NCBI GenBank assembly: GCA_001516045.1
Contig: LOEW01000240.1
Coordinates: forward strand, 1 to 64,000
Direction: 5' to 3'
Source of the DNA: Desulfosporosinus sp. BRH_c37
GTDB lineage: Bacteria; Bacillota; Desulfitobacteriia; Desulfitobacteriales; Desulfitobacteriaceae
Length of the DNA stretch: 64,000 nt
In this document: piece after piece, positions 61,771 to 64,000 of the stretch
Layout of the letters: each line of letters starts with the position of its first letter
How positions within the stretch are numbered: the stretch's first letter is position 1
Program-made: the position numbers and the translations under genes
The notes under the pieces: model-generated
The model's database searches: none
What the model saw: only the letters and a program-made list of their open reading frames with translations
What the model was told of the DNA's origin: nothing

Positions 61771-62171
61771 GGTACTTGGAAAATAAATGACAGATTATAG
61801 AAAGACATCCTTGAAGTGGAGTAATATTTATTGTACAATGACTAATATTCAATTCTATTTCAGTATAGAAGTACCTGCATGCAGATAACTACTACATTAC
61901 GCTTTGTCAGTCTTCTTGCCACACTTCGGACGTGCCAGGGTATTCTGATAGAAAGGTCTAGGATTTTGCGGACAGGAATCCAGTACTTACCAATGGACTG
62001 CATGCCAACTTTCACACTATTATTTGAGAGCCACAGCGCTAAGGGGTGAGGCTCTCACCTTCCCGTACTCTGTACGTTTACTTGCACACAACCACCTAAA
62101 GGATAGCCAAAGTCAACAATTTTCAATAACTTTTTTGCCTAGTGAACACAACGAAAGGAATGGTTATAATA
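61771..62171. other. Leader region of the ATP-grasp gene
   Basis: No gene. Contains GTGAGAGCC/GGCTCTCAC (62041-62060) in a GC-richer stretch that looks like mobile-element debris, then an AT-rich promoter area. Confidence 0.4.
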
Positions 62172-63404
62172 ATGGAGAAAAGAAATACTTTAATTTTTTT
62201 AGATTCACAGTATATACTTGATGAAGTTAAGGAATTCCCAGAATTTTATAAAATTTTAATTATTGACAAAAATTCAAATATACATTCTAGTCAAATTAAT
62301 TATGAAAATTGTTTTGATTCTATTAAAGAAGTCGATAATATTCTTTCTGAAAATAATGTTATAGAATTAGTGGATTTAATCTTAAAAGAAGAAAATATTC
62401 AAATTAAATCTATTTTAGCTACTTTTGAAAATGTAGTTGAGATTGCAGGAATATTGAGAGAACGTTTTAATATAAAAACAGGTATTGGCCGTATACAAAC
62501 TGAAATTCTTCGAAACAAATTTCTAATGAAGAATAAAATTAAACAAAATGACTTGTTATGTGCTGAATGCTCTAAAGTTTATTCTGAAAATAATCTTTCA
62601 GAATTCGCTACTAATTATGGATTTCCTCTTGTTTTAAAGCCCATTAACGGAGCAGGTTCAAATAATACATATATTATTCATAATCAAATGGATATTATAA
62701 AATACGCCGCCCTAATGAGAAGTGACAGCAACACCACATGGATAGCTGAAAGCTTTATTGAAGGAGAAGAATATCACTGTGATTCAGTCGTGGTAGAAGG
62801 AAAAATTCTTTTAACTTCTATTGGAAAATATCATAATAATCAAATAAATACTGTAATTAGTGGAAAAATGGATGGAACTATTGTTTTTCCCTCTTCCGAT
62901 AAGGGAATCATAAACGAAAAAATAAAATTATTTAATCAACAAGTAATTAGAGCTCTCCAAATTGAGAACTCAATTTGTCATCTTGAAGTTTTTGTAACCC
63001 AAAAAACGGATATTTATTTCGGCGAAATAGGGATAAGGGTTCCTGGTGGTTATATTGGTAAATGTATTAATAATACACATAAAATTAATATTTATCATAC
63101 TTTTATAAGAGTAGAAATAGGAGAAAAGGAAATAGAATTTAGTCAAGGATCGAATAAATACACTGGAGTTGTTGCATTTCCATCGAAAAAGGGTGAAATT
63201 GTAGAAATATCATCAGAAGAAGATTTTAAAAAGGTACCTGGATTGGTGGAGCTATCAATTTTTAATAAAAAAGGTGATTTTATAAGTGAACGAACAAGTA
63301 CTCGTGAGAGAACTGGATATTTAATTGCTGAAAGTGAGAGTTTAGTTGAACTCAAAGCTACCCTTGAAAGAGTTTACGGTTTATATAGGTTGGAAACGAG
63401 GTAA
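62172..63404 (+). CDS. ATP-grasp carboxylate-amine ligase
   Basis: 410 aa from ATG 62172 (MEKRNTLIFLDSQYILDEVK), AAAGGAA 12 nt upstream. Biotin-carboxylase-like ATP-grasp: LVLKPINGAGSNNTYIIHNQ (ATP lysine), WIAESFIEGEEYHCDSVV and FGEIGIRVPGG (metal site). Such ligases join amino acids or acids by an amide bond via acyl phosphate and are typical of dipeptide and natural-product pathways. On the plus strand, opposite to the rest of the cluster, separated by IS200. AT-rich like the dap genes, so it is probably part of the same cluster (inference). Confidence 0.82.
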   Translation: MEKRNTLIFLDSQYILDEVKEFPEFYKILIIDKNSNIHSSQINYENCFDSIKEVDNILSENNVIELVDLILKEENIQIKSILATFENVVEIAGILRERFNIKTGIGRIQTEILRNKFLMKNKIKQNDLLCAECSKVYSENNLSEFATNYGFPLVLKPINGAGSNNTYIIHNQMDIIKYAALMRSDSNTTWIAESFIEGEEYHCDSVVVEGKILLTSIGKYHNNQINTVISGKMDGTIVFPSSDKGIINEKIKLFNQQVIRALQIENSICHLEVFVTQKTDIYFGEIGIRVPGGYIGKCINNTHKINIYHTFIRVEIGEKEIEFSQGSNKYTGVVAFPSKKGEIVEISSEEDFKKVPGLVELSIFNKKGDFISERTSTRERTGYLIAESESLVELKATLERVYGLYRLETR

Positions 63405-63489
63405 AATAGGTTCCATGAAACTCCAAGGATAAACAAAAGAAGGGCTAGCCATGGATTGATACACTGATACGCTCTCTTCAATGGTAGTG
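63405..63489. other. Short gap after the ATP-grasp gene
   Basis: Nothing recognised. Confidence 0.3.
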
Positions 63490-63720
63490 CTACTAGTTAC
63501 CTATACATATAATAACGAACACGTTTCGTAAGACAGCCAGGTCGGCCGGAGGAATTTCACCACTAGCTCCGGGTAAAAGGGACACATTCGGAGACCTCAA
63601 CCTAAAGAATCTGGAGTGTAGATTTCCCACACCGGGCTTTTTAAAGATAGACTGCTGACTAGGCTTTATCAAGACGGCTGTTTCAAACCGCATGTGCTTC
63701 TTGAACTTAGCAAGGCGCAA
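63490..63720 (-). ncRNA. Group II intron 3' remnant (domains V-VI)
   Basis: Minus strand AAGCCCGGTGTGGGAAATCT and ACACTCCAGATTC (63607-63640), then a domain VI-like segment ending CCTTTTACCCG. Same layout as the remnant at 52010-52135, so both came from one intron family. The frame 63493-63732 over it is not a gene. Confidence 0.55.
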
Positions 63721-63872
63721 TCGATGGTGCATGGTATCAAGTTAAATCAAACACGGTTCGAGTTAAGCAGTGGAGTTTCACCTCTGAATACGAGTTCGAG
63801 ACTCCTTCCATTTGTAAAGCGTGGAATTCATGGCGCGCTCATGAACGTACAGGTAGTATAATATTGGCTTGT
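63721..63872. other. Intergenic
   Basis: No gene supported. Confidence 0.3.
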
Positions 63873-64000
63873 TTACGATTTTTCTGCATATACTATACGC
63901 TCGATCGGTGTCGAGGCAAGTATCCTTCCTGTTGGCTTAACATATTTCACGGCCATCTCATCGTAACCTATGTCCTCGATTACCCGCCAACCGTGCTCTT
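63873..64000 (-). CDS. C-terminal end of an unrecognised protein
   Basis: Runs off the window. Visible part: EHGWRVIEDIGYDEMAVKYV, then PTGRILASTPIERIVYAEKS and stop. Soluble, mixed alpha/beta. No family recognised; upstream sequence is needed. Confidence 0.5.
   Translation of the reverse strand, partial: EHGWRVIEDIGYDEMAVKYVKPTGRILASTPIERIVYAEKS

Noticed and set aside
63493-63732. 79-codon frame on the minus strand
   Set aside because: Overlies the group II intron remnant; a non-coding structured RNA relic explains it.

Overview
The window reads as a chromosome segment of a spore-forming anaerobic Firmicute, most like a sulfate-reducing Peptococcaceae (Desulfosporosinus/Desulfitobacterium type). 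The reasons are a homocysteine-synthesis operon of the methanogen/sulfate-reducer type under a SAM-I riboswitch, a truncated alpha/beta-type small acid-soluble spore protein, a sepF remnant, strong AGGAGG ribosome sites with frequent GTG/TTG starts, and many decayed mobile elements. The genus is an inference; no rRNA is present.

Layout. 0-12 kb: surface-protein locus. Two DUF6385-like genes on + and three on - flank four glycosyltransferase genes (2833-9376), three of them GT2 enzymes with repeat-rich tails, in a tight overlapping run. 12.5-15.3 kb: UPF0280, NIL-ferredoxin and homocysteine-synthase genes behind a SAM-I riboswitch. 15.4-23.8 kb: two tiny basic proteins, P-II and AmtB genes that converge and overlap (amtB has a leader terminator with an ANTAR-like hairpin), a holin, a lipoprotein, a LysM peptide, ComFB, a DUF2680 protein, a SHOCT protein and decayed transporter genes. 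24-30 kb: a broken integrase beside the 3' end of a tRNA-Thr (a fossil integration site), two membrane proteins and a group II intron. 30-35.4 kb: a stand-alone rpoA, then a TniA/TniB-type transposon whose ends cut sepF on one side and a spore-protein gene on the other. 36-50 kb: accessory island with a frameshifted YedK gene, a LAGLIDADG gene split by TGA, Nudix, VOC, MBL-fold lipoprotein, RNase H-like, UvrD-type helicase with embedded nuclease, ParB-like, BglII-like and HNH genes.

50.6-63.4 kb is the most unusual part: an AT-rich cluster that codes nearly every step from tetrahydrodipicolinate to lysine (DapD-type succinyltransferase, aminotransferase, M20 deacylase, DapF-like protein, DAP decarboxylase) together with a PP-loop ATP pyrophosphatase, an MFS exporter and an ATP-grasp ligase. 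The DapF-like protein has serine in place of both catalytic cysteines. I infer a biosynthesis-and-export cluster for a DAP- or lysine-derived small molecule rather than housekeeping lysine synthesis. It is interrupted and flanked by IS66, IS200 and group II intron remnants and by a second tRNA-Thr fragment.
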